DNA of 64,000 nucleotides, taken from positions 1-64,000 of the forward strand of contig JAPLDK010000033.1 of the NCBI GenBank assembly GCA_026391775.1, given 5' to 3'. The stretch is from Bacteroidota bacterium. GTDB lineage: Bacteria; Bacteroidota; Bacteroidia; Bacteroidales; FEN-979. Of the stretch, positions 34,380 to 42,120 are shown piece after piece. Each line of letters opens with the position of its first letter. Position 1 is the stretch's first letter. A program made the translations under genes and the position numbers. The notes under the pieces were generated by a model. It ran no database searches and had not been told where the DNA came from. It saw only the letters and a program-made list of their open reading frames with translations.

Positions 34380-35429
34380 ATGGACACTGAATCCAAAAAA
34401 GAACAGAAAGCAGGAAAAAAAATATTGCCCCGGATTATTATAGGCACCGTTGTTCTCATCGGCCTGATCTATCTTTCAAAAGAGGTCTGGTTTGCCATTC
34501 ATCACGAAGAAACCGACAATGCACAGGTTGAGATGAGGCTTGTACCCATCCTGTCCAGGGTTTCCGGTTATGTGGATAAGATCTATGTGGACGACTATAT
34601 GAATGTCACCAAAGGGCAGTTGCTGATGCTTGTTGACTCCACAGAGCTGGAGCTGCAGCTGCAGGAAATGCAGGCCGATTTTAACCAGTCCCTGAGTGAT
34701 ATCGAGAATGCAAAAGCATCGCTTACAAATGCGGATGCATCGCTTGCTTCCGCCAGGGCAAACCTTGAGGTGCTCAGGACAAGGCAGACCAAAGCAACGA
34801 ACGACCTGAACCGGGATAAAAAACTGTTCGAAGGCAATGCCATCACCAAACGGCAGATAGACGACACCCAGTCAAACTCAGATGTTATCACCAAGCAACT
34901 GGAGTCAAGCCAGATGGATATTAAGGTCGCTGAAACGCGTATGGAAGTCCAGAGGTCTCTTGTTGGCAAGGCGCAAGCCCAGGCCGATATTAAAAAAGCA
35001 CGCATTGACCAGCAAAAGCTGAAACTTTCCTATTGCCGCATTTATGCCATTGCCGACGGAAAACTCGGTAAGAGGAATATCGACCAGGGGCAGTTCATCC
35101 AGGCGGGCACACCCCTCTTTACCATTGTAAACAATCAGAGTCAATGGGTGGTGGCCAATTTCAAGGAAAACCAGGTAAGGAACATCCATGTAGGGCAGAT
35201 CGTAAAAATCAAAATCGACGGTTATCCTAAACTAAACGTCCAGGGAAAAGTAGTCTCCCTTTCGGAAGCAACCGGGGCCAGGTTTTCACTTCTCCCACCC
35301 GACAATGCCACAGGGAATTTTGTGAAAGTGACTCAGCGCATCCCTGTTCGCATTGAGATCATTGATGCGGAAAAATACAAAGATGTGCTCAGGGCCGGGA
35401 TGAGCGTGGTTGTTTCTGTTCCTATCTGA
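34380..35429 (+). CDS. HlyD/EmrA-family membrane fusion protein
   Basis: This is a 349-residue periplasmic adaptor. A single N-terminal membrane helix (IIIGTVVLIGLIYL) is followed by a biotinyl-like half (VPILSRVSGYVDKIYVDDYMNV). A long alpha-helical hairpin spans about residues 85-215, then come the second lipoyl half (YAIADGKLGKRNIDQGQ) and beta-barrel segments (IKIDGYPKLNVQGKV). It connects the inner-membrane EmrB-type pump to the TolC-like channel encoded next. It ends 8 bp before the MFS gene. Confidence 0.92.
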   Translation: MDTESKKEQKAGKKILPRIIIGTVVLIGLIYLSKEVWFAIHHEETDNAQVEMRLVPILSRVSGYVDKIYVDDYMNVTKGQLLMLVDSTELELQLQEMQADFNQSLSDIENAKASLTNADASLASARANLEVLRTRQTKATNDLNRDKKLFEGNAITKRQIDDTQSNSDVITKQLESSQMDIKVAETRMEVQRSLVGKAQAQADIKKARIDQQKLKLSYCRIYAIADGKLGKRNIDQGQFIQAGTPLFTIVNNQSQWVVANFKENQVRNIHVGQIVKIKIDGYPKLNVQGKVVSLSEATGARFSLLPPDNATGNFVKVTQRIPVRIEIIDAEKYKDVLRAGMSVVVSVPI

Positions 35430-35437
35430 TCGCGCCG

Positions 35438-37000
35438 ATGCAATCCCTCACCAGAATAGCGAAGATCATCATCGCACTTACCACCATCTCCGCGGCCATT
35501 ATGGAGCTGATCGACACTTCCATTGTGAATGTCGCTCTGAACCAGATGGCCGGAAACCTTGGCGCCTCCATCGAGGACATTGCCTGGGTGATCACGTCTT
35601 ATGCGATCGCCAATGTGATCATAATCCCGATGACCGGTTTTCTTGCGGCCTATTTCGGCAGGCGCCGCTATTATATGGCATCGATAGTCATTTTTACCAT
35701 CGCTTCTGTTTTCTGCGGAATGTCAACCTCGCTATGGCAGATCGTTCTGTGGAGGTTTGTACAGGGCCTTGGCGGAGGCGGGCTTCTTTCAACGTCCCAG
35801 TCCATTCTTTTCGAGACCTTCCCCGGTAAACAAAGGGGACTTGCCGCTGCCTTGTTCGGCATGGGTATTGTGCTCGGTCCTACACTCGGCCCTACCGTTG
35901 GAGGCTTGATCATCGACAGTTATTCATGGCCGCTGATTTTCTACATCAATGTGCCTTTCGGAATTATCGCAAGTATCCTCACCTACCGCTTTCTCCCCAG
36001 GGGATTCGATATCTCGGTGAAACCAAGGATAGACTGGTCCGGTATTTTCCTGCTTACTATCGGAATCGGCGCCCTGCAATACGTGCTTGAAAGAGGGGAG
36101 CATGAAGACTGGTACGATTCAAGACTGATCATCTGGCTTACCGTTATTGCAGTAATAAGCCTGGTTACTTTTATATGGTGGGAGCTGAAGCAAAAGGAAC
36201 CTGTGGTCAACCTGCGCATATTAAAGGACTGGAACCTGTCCTTAACCACCCTGCTTACCTTCATCGTCGGATTTATTTTGTTTACCTCTGTGTTCGTTTT
36301 CCCGCTGATGTTGCAAAGGGTACTGGGTTATACAGCTTATGAAACAGGGCTTACCCTACTTCCCGCCTCCCTGCTGTCGCTGATCATGATGCCATTCATC
36401 GGTAGGGCCCTTCAGGCAGGTACCCCGCCGAAAGTCTTTGTAACCCTTGGTTTTATTACCTTTATGGGCTTCGGGATCTTAATGTCCCGGGCCGATCTGA
36501 ATGTTTCTTCCGGCTTTTTCGCGCTGCCGCTGATGATCAGGGGCGCCGGGCTGGCCTGCCTTATGGTGCCTTTGAATGCTATGGCTGTCGCCGGATTACA
36601 GCCCCGGGACATCCCACAGGGGGTGGCTTTGAATAATATGATGCGTCAGCTTGGCGGTTCTTTCGGAATTGCCATCATCAACAATTATATAGCGCATAGG
36701 GTGGCGGTTCACCGCATCGACCTCATCAGCAATATTTATAACGGCGGACAACAGTTTACCGAACGTTACAACCAGATTTATCAGGGTTTACAAGCAAAAC
36801 TCCCGTTTGCGGCCAACCTGCAGCAGCAAACCTACCAGGTGATTGAAGGTTCTGTTATGAAGCAAACCTTTATGCTGAGCTATCTCGACGCATTCCTGTA
36901 TGCAACCCTGTTCATCCTCATTGCCTTTCCCCTGATCCTTTTTACCCGTAATAAACGGATTAGTGGTGAACAGGTGGCGGCGGCGGAAGAAGCGCATTAG
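35438..37000 (+). CDS. DHA2-family (EmrB/QacA) MFS drug efflux transporter
   Basis: This is a 520-residue protein with about fourteen membrane helices. Landmarks of the 14-TM drug:H+ antiporter family are LIDTSIVNVAL in helix 1, the loop 2-3 motif GFLAAYFGRRRYY, and GMGIVLGPTLGPTVGG (antiporter motif C) in helix 5. It would form a tripartite exporter with the preceding HlyD-type protein and the following TolC-type protein. Substrate unknown. Confidence 0.93.
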   Translation: MQSLTRIAKIIIALTTISAAIMELIDTSIVNVALNQMAGNLGASIEDIAWVITSYAIANVIIIPMTGFLAAYFGRRRYYMASIVIFTIASVFCGMSTSLWQIVLWRFVQGLGGGGLLSTSQSILFETFPGKQRGLAAALFGMGIVLGPTLGPTVGGLIIDSYSWPLIFYINVPFGIIASILTYRFLPRGFDISVKPRIDWSGIFLLTIGIGALQYVLERGEHEDWYDSRLIIWLTVIAVISLVTFIWWELKQKEPVVNLRILKDWNLSLTTLLTFIVGFILFTSVFVFPLMLQRVLGYTAYETGLTLLPASLLSLIMMPFIGRALQAGTPPKVFVTLGFITFMGFGILMSRADLNVSSGFFALPLMIRGAGLACLMVPLNAMAVAGLQPRDIPQGVALNNMMRQLGGSFGIAIINNYIAHRVAVHRIDLISNIYNGGQQFTERYNQIYQGLQAKLPFAANLQQQTYQVIEGSVMKQTFMLSYLDAFLYATLFILIAFPLILFTRNKRISGEQVAAAEEAH

Positions 37001-37021
37001 AATATTGAATATTAACATTGA

Positions 37022-38353
37022 ATGAAGAAGTTTAATCAATTGCATCGTATGAAAATTCTGCTATCAGTAATCGCAATTTTCCTTTTAGGGAATAGTTTAG
37101 CGGCTCAGGAAATCCCGGTACCGTCAATGCTGAAACAACTTGTGGGGCAGTCGTTTCAGAAATACCCTAAGGTGGGTGAGATGAACGACCTGGTAAGGAT
37201 GAGCGAAGTGAAAGTAAACCTGGGGAAAGCCGGGTATTGGCCGGTAGCTGGCGCCGATGTATCCTACCGCAGGATGTACCCTACACCTGCGATCCAGATT
37301 CCTGTGGGGCAGGGACAGGTCGAATCATTCAATATACAGCCGGCAAACAATTATAACGCCTCCGTAAGTATTGCCCAGCCGATACTTGATCTGCGGACAC
37401 CCGCCACAGTAAACAAGGCAAAAAGCGAGCTTGAAACATCAAAGGATAACCTTAATGGATTTAAAATCCAGCTTGCATACCAGGTTGCCCAGATCTATTA
37501 TTCCATCATTTTTCTTAACAAAAGCCTGTTTGTGCAAAATGAACAGATAAATCTCCTTCAATCCACATTGCAACAGATCGACGTAAAGGTGAAAAATGGC
37601 GATGCGCTTAACTATGACCTGGTTTCAACCCAGGTAAAATATACCAATGCCGAAAATTTTTTTACCGATCTGGTCACCCAGCTCAACAAGCAATATAATT
37701 TGCTTGGGATGCTCACAGGAAGCAATGGTACAGGCTATCTCAGCGATACTGTCGTTAACCAGTCCACATTCAGAATTGCGACCGATTCAATCTTCAGCCT
37801 GGCTTTTCAGAACAATCCTGACATCAGGATTGCAGGGGATAAGATCAACTCGGCCGGTTGGGATATTGTTTCGGCCAACCGGTTGAGAATGCCGCTTCTG
37901 AACCTGCAGGCCGGGCTGGGTTATAAAAACGGGTTCATGCCCGAAATAGATGCCGTGACCTTCAACTATGCTGTGGGTGTGGGCTTAACTATCCCTATTC
38001 TTTCGGCTTCCCGCCCGGGCCTGCAAAAGAAACTTGCAACAATAAACCTCAATGCATCCAAACTGGCCCTGGAATCCCAGAAAGTAAGCCTGAACAAAGA
38101 CCTGTTGAATTCCCTGGAGGACATTCAGAAAAACCGGAAAAAACTTTCCAGCGCCGATACCCTCATCAGCCAGGCCCAGCTGGCTATGGATCTTGCCGCC
38201 GACCGTTACAAGTACGGCGTTATCACCAACCTTGACCTGCTCACATCCATCACCAATTATAAGGATGCCCAGCTGAGCCGCCTGCAATACGAATACAATC
38301 TGCTTTTGTCCAGGATGGAACTATGCCGCCTGGCCGGGATCAGATGGTGGTAA
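37022..38353 (+). CDS. TolC-family outer-membrane efflux protein
   Basis: This is a 443-residue protein with a signal peptide (MKILLSVIAIFLLGNSLAAQ) and two outer-membrane efflux repeats. Each has a long coiled-coil segment, e.g. PATVNKAKSELETSKDNL, AADRYKYGVITNLDLLTSI and NYKDAQLSRLQYEYNLLLSRM. The second ATG at 37049 would give a more standard signal peptide than the first at 37022. It is the third gene of the operon, and a hairpin terminator follows 66 bp after the stop. Confidence 0.9.
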   Translation: MKKFNQLHRMKILLSVIAIFLLGNSLAAQEIPVPSMLKQLVGQSFQKYPKVGEMNDLVRMSEVKVNLGKAGYWPVAGADVSYRRMYPTPAIQIPVGQGQVESFNIQPANNYNASVSIAQPILDLRTPATVNKAKSELETSKDNLNGFKIQLAYQVAQIYYSIIFLNKSLFVQNEQINLLQSTLQQIDVKVKNGDALNYDLVSTQVKYTNAENFFTDLVTQLNKQYNLLGMLTGSNGTGYLSDTVVNQSTFRIATDSIFSLAFQNNPDIRIAGDKINSAGWDIVSANRLRMPLLNLQAGLGYKNGFMPEIDAVTFNYAVGVGLTIPILSASRPGLQKKLATINLNASKLALESQKVSLNKDLLNSLEDIQKNRKKLSSADTLISQAQLAMDLAADRYKYGVITNLDLLTSITNYKDAQLSRLQYEYNLLLSRMELCRLAGIRWW

Positions 38354-38419
38354 AATAAAAGGGTACTTTAAAAACTAAGATATCCCAGCAATCCTAAAAG
38401 TCCGGATAATTTATTAAAA

Positions 38420-38449
38420 AAGGATGTCTCAAAAATATGGGACATCCTT
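38420..38449. terminator. Bidirectional hairpin terminator
   Basis: AAGGATGTCTC and GGGACATCCTT form an 11-bp stem with one G-T pair and a loop of eight bases (AAAAATAT). A-runs upstream and T-rich sequence downstream are visible. It sits between the convergent tolC-like gene and the small gene at 38489 and can serve both. Confidence 0.75.
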
Positions 38450-38488
38450 CTTAAATAATAGGAATTATTACGCTTGTTTCAGACCGGT

Positions 38489-38800
38489 TTATCCCCACTT
38501 ATGTACAGCTGCTCCGATAGCCGGACCACCTTTTGCAAGATCCTCCGGTGTCATCACCGGGAGGAAATCAACATCAGCTCCCAGCCATAAAAAGAACGGT
38601 TCTGCGATCGCAGGGATTTCTGAGGCATCGTTGATATTTAAAACGATATACGCCCCTCTGTGTCCGCAAATTGTTGTGAAATAAGCAGCTTCTGCTTTTA
38701 TATCACCAAGCAGTTCATGCATTTTTTGTCCGAACTGAGGATCACTTATGGCCTTATTCCCTTGTTCAAGGCACATCTTTACCTTCATTATATATTTCAT
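38489..38800 (-). CDS. Small conserved protein, DUF3303-like
   Basis: This is a 103-residue protein. It has the sequence style of a small ferredoxin-like alpha/beta family (sometimes mislabelled pantothenate synthetase) with the blocks IKAEAAYFT, GAYIVLNINDASEIPAIAEPF and PVMTPEDLAKGGPAI. No catalytic residue is evident. An unusually good Shine-Dalgarno sequence (AAAAAAGGAG) lies about 7 bp before the ATG, rare in this window. A 7-bp inverted repeat lies 31-57 bp upstream of the start. Confidence 0.6.
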   Translation of the reverse strand: MKYIMKVKMCLEQGNKAISDPQFGQKMHELLGDIKAEAAYFTTICGHRGAYIVLNINDASEIPAIAEPFFLWLGADVDFLPVMTPEDLAKGGPAIGAAVHKWG

Positions 38801-39137
38801 GTTAATTCTCCTTTTTTATGTTTACTCTTAGCCTTGTTTCATTTATTCTCACAAGGCAATAATTTAATTATCATGCAAATATAATATGGATTTGGTCTAA
38901 ATTAACATTTTTGATACTTTATTTAAAAATCTTTGTATAATCTTTATTATTTATAACTACGATCTATATAATTGGTGAATAAGTTTAATTGTAATTTACT
39001 ATTGGGATTCTTTTTTCTTCTATGCTTTATTCCCCGTGAAACCTTTGCTATTAATGCGGTGAAGAACATTGTCGTGTTTTTTCCATCTAATCACTTTAGG
39101 GGTTAGATAGCAGGGGTCGTCCAATGGATGGCTGTTG
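38801..39137. other. AT-rich intergenic region with one hairpin
   Basis: These 337 bases hold no gene I can support. GCCTTGT at 38831-38837 and ACAAGGC at 38851-38857 form an inverted repeat with a 13-base loop, in the likely 5' region of the minus-strand gene ending at 38800. The rest is AT-rich and without recognisable structure. Confidence 0.4.
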
Positions 39138-40037
39138 TTATTTAGCATCCTTTACCTCAACAACCTCATACATGTCTTTGCCATCCTGTTTTACCGGCTG
39201 GTAATAAGTTTCCCCGACTTTCACATAGGTTACTTCGCCGATTTTTACTTCTTTTCCTCCTTCCGGCAGCTTTTCTACTACCGAACCCGCAGTTGGGGCG
39301 ACAACTGTATACCCCTGGCCTGATTTCACATAATAGGTACCCCCGTAATAATAATTGTTTGTGGTTTCGTTGATGACTACTGTTTGGGAACCCGGCGGAA
39401 GGGTAACTATGGTTGCTCCGACAGGGGCTGGCACAACGGTATAACCACTGCTGCTGGCCACATAATAAACCCCCTGGTCATAATGATATTGCTGGCTTGC
39501 AACGGTCACAATGATTGCAGTGGCCGCCATAGTAGCAATGAAGAAGCCTACAGGATGCCATACCGGTCCCCAGCGATAGGGCGTATATGGATGATAAGCG
39601 TAAGGATGGTAACAATAGTAAGCATGCCCGCCATAAGCATATGGAGGCCGCGGATATGGCCTTGGATTCGCCACTACAACCGTGCTTTTATTCACATTGA
39701 CATTAACATTCTTGCTGTTGTCAACATTCACATTTTTCTTGCTGTTGTCAATATTTACATTATTCCCGCTGACGTTGGTTTTATCCCCGCCAGAGACTTT
39801 TGTTTCGCCTGTTTGTTTTGTTCCGGTATTATTTGTTCCTGCATTACTTCTTCCATCAGGCTTTGATGCAGGAGCATGTCCCTGTCCGCCTGCCGGTTTT
39901 GCTGCAGGAGTACGACCCTGGCCCCCTGCCTTACGCTCACCGGCCCTCTGTGCCTGAACAGATAATGATATCAGAAAAACCAGCAAACTTATCAGCAGGC
40001 CGGTCCTGTACAACCTTGATTCAACTCTCTTTTTCAT
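39138..40037 (-). CDS. Exported DUF6515-type protein with Asn/Val-rich linker
   Basis: This is a 299-residue exported protein. A signal segment (LLISLLVFLISLSVQAQ) is followed by a Gly/Pro/Ala-rich stretch and an Asn/Val repeat tract (NVNIDNSKKNVNVDNSK). Next come a His/Tyr/Pro-rich stretch and a hydrophobic helix (GFFIATMAATAIIVTVA). The C-terminal half has two repeats of the form YY--G-YY---GYTVV-P--G--V--LP (YYVASSSGYTVVPAPVG and YYVKSGQGYTVVAPTAG), the hallmark of DUF6515. The family occurs in the bacterial envelope and has no assigned function. Confidence 0.7.
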   Translation of the reverse strand: MKKRVESRLYRTGLLISLLVFLISLSVQAQRAGERKAGGQGRTPAAKPAGGQGHAPASKPDGRSNAGTNNTGTKQTGETKVSGGDKTNVSGNNVNIDNSKKNVNVDNSKNVNVNVNKSTVVVANPRPYPRPPYAYGGHAYYCYHPYAYHPYTPYRWGPVWHPVGFFIATMAATAIIVTVASQQYHYDQGVYYVASSSGYTVVPAPVGATIVTLPPGSQTVVINETTNNYYYGGTYYVKSGQGYTVVAPTAGSVVEKLPEGGKEVKIGEVTYVKVGETYYQPVKQDGKDMYEVVEVKDAK

Positions 40038-40162
40038 AATTCAGTTTTTATCGTTTACTATAATAATCGGTTCTTTATAAAACGAATAGGTAAATTTACA
40101 GAAACAAATTTAAACCTTCACAGGAAAAATAATTTCCAAAATAATTGAGGGATATCTTCACG

Positions 40163-40388
40163 CTGAAATGAAATTTGATATAATTTATGCCAAACCGCTT
40201 AGAGAAAGGCTTGCAGGATTAATCTCTCCAATGCCGGTCATGGTAATTTTACCCAATTAACCCACTACTGGAGTTCTTCGGAGACATCCGCCACCAATGC
40301 AAGGCTGGTGGATTTCTGGTCAGGTTCCAGGGAGGACTGGAATAAAAGCAACAACACGTATTACGTACGCGCTGCCAGGGCGTTCTGA
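40163..40388 (+). pseudogene. Decayed C-terminal piece of a DUF1566 (Lcl) domain gene
   Basis: In one frame 40163-40230 reads EMKFDIIYAKPLRERLAG. A +1 shift is then needed, and the second frame reads SNAGHGNFTQLTHYWSSSE, then DFWSGSREDWNKSNN and YYVRAARAF before a TGA at 40388. The order (N)EM--IY-NL---GLAGF, YWSSSE and the terminal VRA-RAF is the end of a DUF1566 domain. No start codon or signal peptide is present, and the frames are broken, so this is a remnant. It fills most of the gap 40038-40404. Confidence 0.7.
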
Positions 40389-40404
40389 TATACTGATAAC
40401 CGGC

Positions 40405-41448
40405 TTACTTCTTAATTATCTTTTTAAACTCAAATGACATTCCATTGTCAAGTTGTATTACATAAACCCCCGGAGAAAAACTTCCTGTTTGTATAAGGGT
40501 TTTTTCTGTCACTGTCCCCTTGAAAACAACCTGACCCCTTGAATTCAGGATATCAAAACCTGTTTCTTCTTTGTTTCCGTGTGTTTCAATGGTTAATTCA
40601 TTTGTCACGGGATTCGGGTACACTTTTATTGAGGTGTTGCTTTCGGCTGATGTTACCCCCGTAAGGTCAACATTGATAGTGTTTGAGGTATCTGAAATGC
40701 AATCCAAAATTGTTACAATCACATAATAAGCACCGTTTTGAGTTACATCATAGGTTTGATTCGTTGCTCCGTTTATCAAACCGGTCTGATCATACCATTG
40801 ATTACCCGCTGGGGCATCTGAACTTAAAATATGCCCGTTTTGTGTAATTGATGGTGTGGGCGGTTTGGAAGGCGGGGAAACTGATAACGTATTTGTATGT
40901 GTCCATGTATGATTACCATCAGAACGAACCCAGTCATACGTTGCTATCTTATATCCCTCTCCGTACCATGGATCCATATAATATATGTTATTCCCTGATA
41001 TTCCATGCCCTACCACAAAATGCCCGCCTCCCGAAGTCCATCCCCAGCGGATAATGAAAACCCTGTTCAGTTGAATATAGTAGGTTATGTCGGAAAGTGT
41101 CAGGTATGACCCATAACCATCATTGGAAATATTTGCAAAGTGGATCAATATATCCTGGATACTGCCGGGGTAGCCCCAGTTATAGTTCCAATAGTTACAC
41201 CCGACGTTCGGATTAACGCAACAATCAGTGCTTCCGAAACTATGCCATGTTGCAACCGTACGTGTATATTCTGCAATGTCGCATTGAGCGGTAGTGGTAC
41301 AATAATAATCTAAAGCGCAAGCAGAAACACCGGCCCAACACCATTGATTCTGTTCCTGGGTTATTTCAGGAACATTCAATACCTGTCCTTTCAATTGAAC
41401 GTGTACAATGAAAGTCAGTAATAATACAATACCTGCTATTTTTTTCAT
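40405..41448 (-). CDS. C70-like papain-fold cysteine protease with T9SS type A sorting domain
   Basis: This is a 347-residue exported protein. After the signal peptide, the protease domain shows a candidate triad Cys37 (QNQWCWAG), His143 (TSGGGHFVVGHG) and Asp159 (YYMDPWYGEG), the arrangement of the C70/AvrRpt2-type papain-like family. An Ig-like linker follows. The last 75 residues form a T9SS type A sorting domain (IKVYPNPVTNELTIE and SPGVYVIQLDNG), so it should be delivered to the cell surface. Many extra cysteines (e.g. TDCCVNPNVGC) suggest disulfides. It starts 2 bp after the upstream exported protein and is surely co-transcribed with it. Confidence 0.83.
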   Translation of the reverse strand: MKKIAGIVLLLTFIVHVQLKGQVLNVPEITQEQNQWCWAGVSACALDYYCTTTAQCDIAEYTRTVATWHSFGSTDCCVNPNVGCNYWNYNWGYPGSIQDILIHFANISNDGYGSYLTLSDITYYIQLNRVFIIRWGWTSGGGHFVVGHGISGNNIYYMDPWYGEGYKIATYDWVRSDGNHTWTHTNTLSVSPPSKPPTPSITQNGHILSSDAPAGNQWYDQTGLINGATNQTYDVTQNGAYYVIVTILDCISDTSNTINVDLTGVTSAESNTSIKVYPNPVTNELTIETHGNKEETGFDILNSRGQVVFKGTVTEKTLIQTGSFSPGVYVIQLDNGMSFEFKKIIKK

Positions 41449-41450
41449 GG

Positions 41451-42065
41451 CTATTTATTTTTTATCATGTTAAAAATATCATGTAAATCAAACAACTTGT
41501 CTTTAGAGCCTTGTATGGGAATAAACTTTACTTGATTTCCTGATGATGCTTCTATCAGATAATCCGATCTGAGTTCATAAACCCTGAGTAATCCGCAGGT
41601 ATGATCCGATTTTTTGGCAAACAATTCCCTGGCGAGTACCCTTGCCCCAAAATCAGTGAGTGTATATTCTTCATTTACTTTAATGATGGTCAGCAAAGCA
41701 CGGTACTCCTTATCAACTACAACAGGAACCCTCCATGTCGAAGTAAATACAATATTCGAGTCTTTGAGAGTGTAGACTCTAACAGGTGTATCAAACGTGA
41801 TTTTTTGTAATTCCTCCCGGCTATTAAAACCATAATTCGCTAAACTGTTTCCTGGTATAGTTTCAATAAATGAATTGATTTGATTTTCCGTAATCTTTAG
41901 AATGGAACCCGCTTCAGGATCCTGGGAAAGGGGTTTGAAAATGTTTCGGGCATCGCCTGCATGGGATAAGGCGGTTGTGGCAGTTTTATAGTCCTGTGAA
42001 AAAGCCATAGAATTTACAATTAATGCCACAATAAAAGTTAAAAAGAAAAATTTGATTTTTTTCAT
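41451..42065 (-). CDS. Exported protein of unknown function, partner of the C70-like protease
   Basis: This is a protein of about 204 residues with a clear signal peptide (MKKIKFFFLTFIVALIVNSMAFSQ). I do not recognise a family. The mature part is a mixed alpha/beta sequence with VPVVVDKEYRALLTIIKVN and TLTDFGARVLARELF. The start at 42065 (or 42071, MAMKKIK) was chosen because a longer frame to 42194 would run into the histidine kinase gene and bury the signal peptide. It lies 2 bp upstream of the exported cysteine protease. A role as inhibitor, chaperone or propeptide supplied in trans is only inference. Confidence 0.6.
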   Translation of the reverse strand: MKKIKFFFLTFIVALIVNSMAFSQDYKTATTALSHAGDARNIFKPLSQDPEAGSILKITENQINSFIETIPGNSLANYGFNSREELQKITFDTPVRVYTLKDSNIVFTSTWRVPVVVDKEYRALLTIIKVNEEYTLTDFGARVLARELFAKKSDHTCGLLRVYELRSDYLIEASSGNQVKFIPIQGSKDKLFDLHDIFNMIKNK

Positions 42066-42120
42066 AGCCATTTGATTTACATTAATAGTTAAAGTTAATA
42101 TGACTCTCTTGCCATTGTAA

